The notes under the pieces were generated by a model that did not search any database, was not told where the DNA came from, and saw only the letters and a list, made by a program, of their open reading frames with translations. Below are positions 6,222 through 7,266 of a stretch of DNA of 7,266 bases, piece after piece. Each line of letters opens with the position of its first letter. The stretch's first letter is position 1. The translations under genes and the position numbers were made by a program. Source of the stretch: Saprospiraceae bacterium (lineage in GTDB: Bacteria > Bacteroidota > Bacteroidia > Chitinophagales > Saprospiraceae); assembly GCA_025455635.1 (NCBI GenBank), contig JALOMF010000207.1, positions 1 through 7,266 of the forward strand, written 5' to 3'.

Positions 6222-6913
6222 GGCAGTAGTTGCGGAACGATTTCGGTTATTTTTTCAATATGGATAAAACGCTCGTGCTCCACTTTGTGGTCAATTCGCT
6301 CGTGCGCCCAAGTGGTGTGGTAGGGCACATGCACGCCCCAGCCACCGATGTTCAGCACGGGCAGCACATCGGATTTCAGCGAATTGCCCAGCATCAAGAA
6401 CTCGGCAGGCTGGATGTCGAGGTGGCGGATGAGCTTCTGGTAGTCCTTTTCCTGCTTGTCGCTCATGATTTCGATGTGGTGAAAAAAAGGCTCCAAGCCC
6501 GATTTCATCAGCTTGCGCTCTTGGTCGAGGAGGTCGCCCTTGGTGGCTACCACGAGGCGGAACTTGCCGTGCAACGCCCGCAGCACCTCCTCCACCCCAT
6601 CGAGCAGTTCGATGGGCTTGGCCAGCAGTTCCTTGCCGTATTCGATGGTTTTTTCGAGGATGGCGGGGTTTGCCGTGTTGTTGGTCACACGCAGCACGGT
6701 CTCCACCATGGAGAGCATGAACGCCTTGGCACCATAGCCGTAGAGGGCCAGGTTTTGCATTTCCACTTTGAAAAGCTCCTGTGAAACCGTGTGGTGCGGC
6801 AGGTAGTCTTCGAGCAGGGCACAGAATTTTTGCTCCGTTTCCTGAAAAAAAGGCTCGTTGACCCAGAGGGTATCGTCGGCGTCGAAGGCGATGACTTTGA
6901 CTTGGTGCTTCAT
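6218..6913 (-). CDS. HAD family hydrolase (probable phosphatase)
   Basis: The 231-residue cytoplasmic protein belongs to the haloacid dehalogenase superfamily, subfamily IA type. Motif I is FDADDTLW, with nucleophile Asp11 and acid/base Asp13. Motif II is VVATKG with Thr124. Motif III is a Lys around 153-156. Motif IV is MLGNSLKSD with Asp182, as in the GDSxxxD group. A helical cap fits between residues 20 and 110. The frame can be extended to a TTG at 6937, but the ATG at 6913 puts the motif-I strand at its usual distance from the N-terminus. Relatives dephosphorylate small metabolites such as nucleotides or sugar phosphates; the substrate is not evident. It is the first gene of an operon with the CAT-like gene, overlapping it by four bases, and its candidate promoter is close upstream. 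Confidence 0.93.
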   Translation of the reverse strand: MKHQVKVIAFDADDTLWVNEPFFQETEQKFCALLEDYLPHHTVSQELFKVEMQNLALYGYGAKAFMLSMVETVLRVTNNTANPAILEKTIEYGKELLAKPIELLDGVEEVLRALHGKFRLVVATKGDLLDQERKLMKSGLEPFFHHIEIMSDKQEKDYQKLIRHLDIQPAEFLMLGNSLKSDVLPVLNIGGWGVHVPYHTTWAHERIDHKVEHERFIHIEKITEIVPQLLP

Positions 6914-6934
6914 GGAAAACAGTGAATTTGGACG

Positions 6935-6942
6935 CAAACATA
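6935..6942 (-). promoter_or_regulatory. Candidate -7 element for the HAD/CAT-like operon
   Basis: The minus strand reads TATGTTTG, an exact TAnnTTTG match. It predicts a transcript start near 6928, giving a short leader of about 15 bases before the ATG at 6913. A TTG lies upstream but at shorter spacing than the usual -33 element. The placement right before the gene is what makes it credible. Confidence 0.4.
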
Positions 6943-6967
6943 CCCAATCCTTGATTCAATGGTTTTT

Positions 6968-6993
6968 GAAAGTTTCAGGTTAAAGGTTTCAAG
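6968..6993. repeat. GTTTCAGG-type spacer repeat, copy 2
   Basis: The plus strand reads GAAAGTTTCAGG, then TTAAAGG, then TTTCAAG. It is in inverted orientation to copy 3 at 7084-7106: the reverse complement of copy 3 aligns with it over about 22 positions with single-base gaps. The pair flanks a 90-bp AT-rich stretch in the divergent spacer between the HAD and SDR genes. Confidence 0.6.
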
Positions 6994-7083
6994 TAACATT
7001 AGCCAAATTCATAATCTCAGCATTTTTTTTTAAATCTTTTTGTAGCAATATGCAACTCAAAATCGCTCAAATCGGAGGTTTCC

Positions 7084-7106
7084 CTGAAACTTTAAACCTG
7101 AAACTT
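7084..7106. repeat. GTTTCAGG-type spacer repeat, copy 3 (inverted to copy 2)
   Basis: The plus strand reads CTGAAACTTTAAA then CCTGAAACTT. On the minus strand this is a doubled AAGTTTCAGG unit joined by TTTA. It lies where the upstream promoter region of the SDR gene would be. Confidence 0.6.
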
Positions 7107-7122
7107 ATTGAACCTTTGTGAT

Positions 7123-7130
7123 TATACTTG
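7123..7130 (+). promoter_or_regulatory. Weak candidate -7 element for the SDR gene
   Basis: TATACTTG differs from TAnnTTTG at one base and predicts a start near 7137, 15 bases before the ATG at 7152. This mirrors the spacing of the divergent HAD promoter candidate. The evidence is position plus a near match only. Confidence 0.22.
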
Positions 7131-7151
7131 CAGCCTAAACCACGATACGAT

Positions 7152-7266
7152 ATGAGCTATTTCCAAAACAAAACGGTCTGGATTACGGGCGCATCCTCCG
7201 GCATTGGCGAGGCGCTTGCCCACGAATTTGCCCGGCAGGGCGCCCGGCTGGTGCTCTCCGCCCGCA
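7152..7266 (+). CDS. Short-chain dehydrogenase/reductase, C-terminus cut by the window edge
   Basis: Only the first 38 codons are present. They encode the first beta-alpha-beta unit of a Rossmann fold: a beta strand TVWI, the nucleotide-binding signature TGASSGIG at residues 12-19, a helix EALAHEFARQG, and the second strand LVLSAR. An Arg at the end of the second strand suggests NADP(H) preference, but the following residues are missing. SDR enzymes oxidise or reduce alcohols, ketones or similar groups, and the substrate cannot be told from this part. The ATG at 7152 sits at the normal distance from the glycine motif. It is divergent from the HAD gene, with a 238-base spacer that holds two copies of the spacer repeat. 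Confidence 0.93.
   Translation, partial: MSYFQNKTVWITGASSGIGEALAHEFARQGARLVLSAR

Noticed and set aside
6230..6784. Plus-strand open frame (184 codons) antisense to the HAD gene
   Set aside because: His/Leu/Val-rich shadow of a gene with intact catalytic motifs; no start context or domain.
6291..6959. Minus-strand frame of 222 codons overlapping the HAD gene in another phase
   Set aside because: Arg/Ala/Gly/Pro-rich out-of-frame translation of the HAD coding sequence.
1..7266. Search for CRISPR arrays, tRNA or rRNA genes, phage genes, toxin-antitoxin pairs and defence operons
   Set aside because: No regularly spaced repeats, no cloverleaf or rRNA motifs, and no gene of these families could be supported.

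Overview
The window looks like chromosomal DNA of a Bacteroidota bacterium, possibly from the Saprospiria or a neighbouring class. The grounds are a PurM of the Bacteroidetes type, a GldN/PorN-like secreted protein, two lipoproteins with short signal peptides, A-rich leaders without clear Shine-Dalgarno sites, and several matches to the Bacteroidetes -7 promoter element TAnnTTTG. Base composition is moderate, and the only mobile or foreign DNA I see is one tiny MITE-like insertion. The taxon within the phylum is inference.

Layout from left to right. A secreted GldN-like protein runs off the left edge (minus strand, 1-460). It is followed upstream by purM, the AIR synthase of purine synthesis (minus, 552-1748, TTG start). 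Divergent from purM is a lipoprotein of the SMP-30/gluconolactonase family (plus, 1869-2909). It converges on an SLC45/GPH-like sugar transporter of the major facilitator superfamily (minus, 3117-4448), and the two share a perfect 12-bp bidirectional terminator hairpin. Upstream of the transporter lies a 93-bp inverted-repeat element with a 7-bp flanking direct repeat (4463-4555), then the terminator of a lipoprotein of unknown function (minus, 4669-5340). Next come a CAT-like acyltransferase (5589-6221) and a HAD phosphatase (6218-6913), both minus and overlapping by ATGA, so they form a two-gene operon. A short-chain dehydrogenase starts divergently at 7152 and runs off the right edge.

Functionally this is mostly housekeeping and accessory metabolism: purine synthesis, sugar uptake and possibly lactone hydrolysis, a phosphatase paired with an acetyltransferase, and envelope proteins. 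The genes do not form one pathway. I see no CRISPR array, tRNA, rRNA, phage gene, toxin-antitoxin pair or defence system, and no convincing undescribed system. The non-coding DNA is the most notable part: the MITE-like element, three copies of a GTTTCAGG-type repeat in the spacers around the HAD/CAT/lipoprotein genes, and a short GTTTTTTGAT repeat cluster. All gene-free gaps are shorter than 300 bases.
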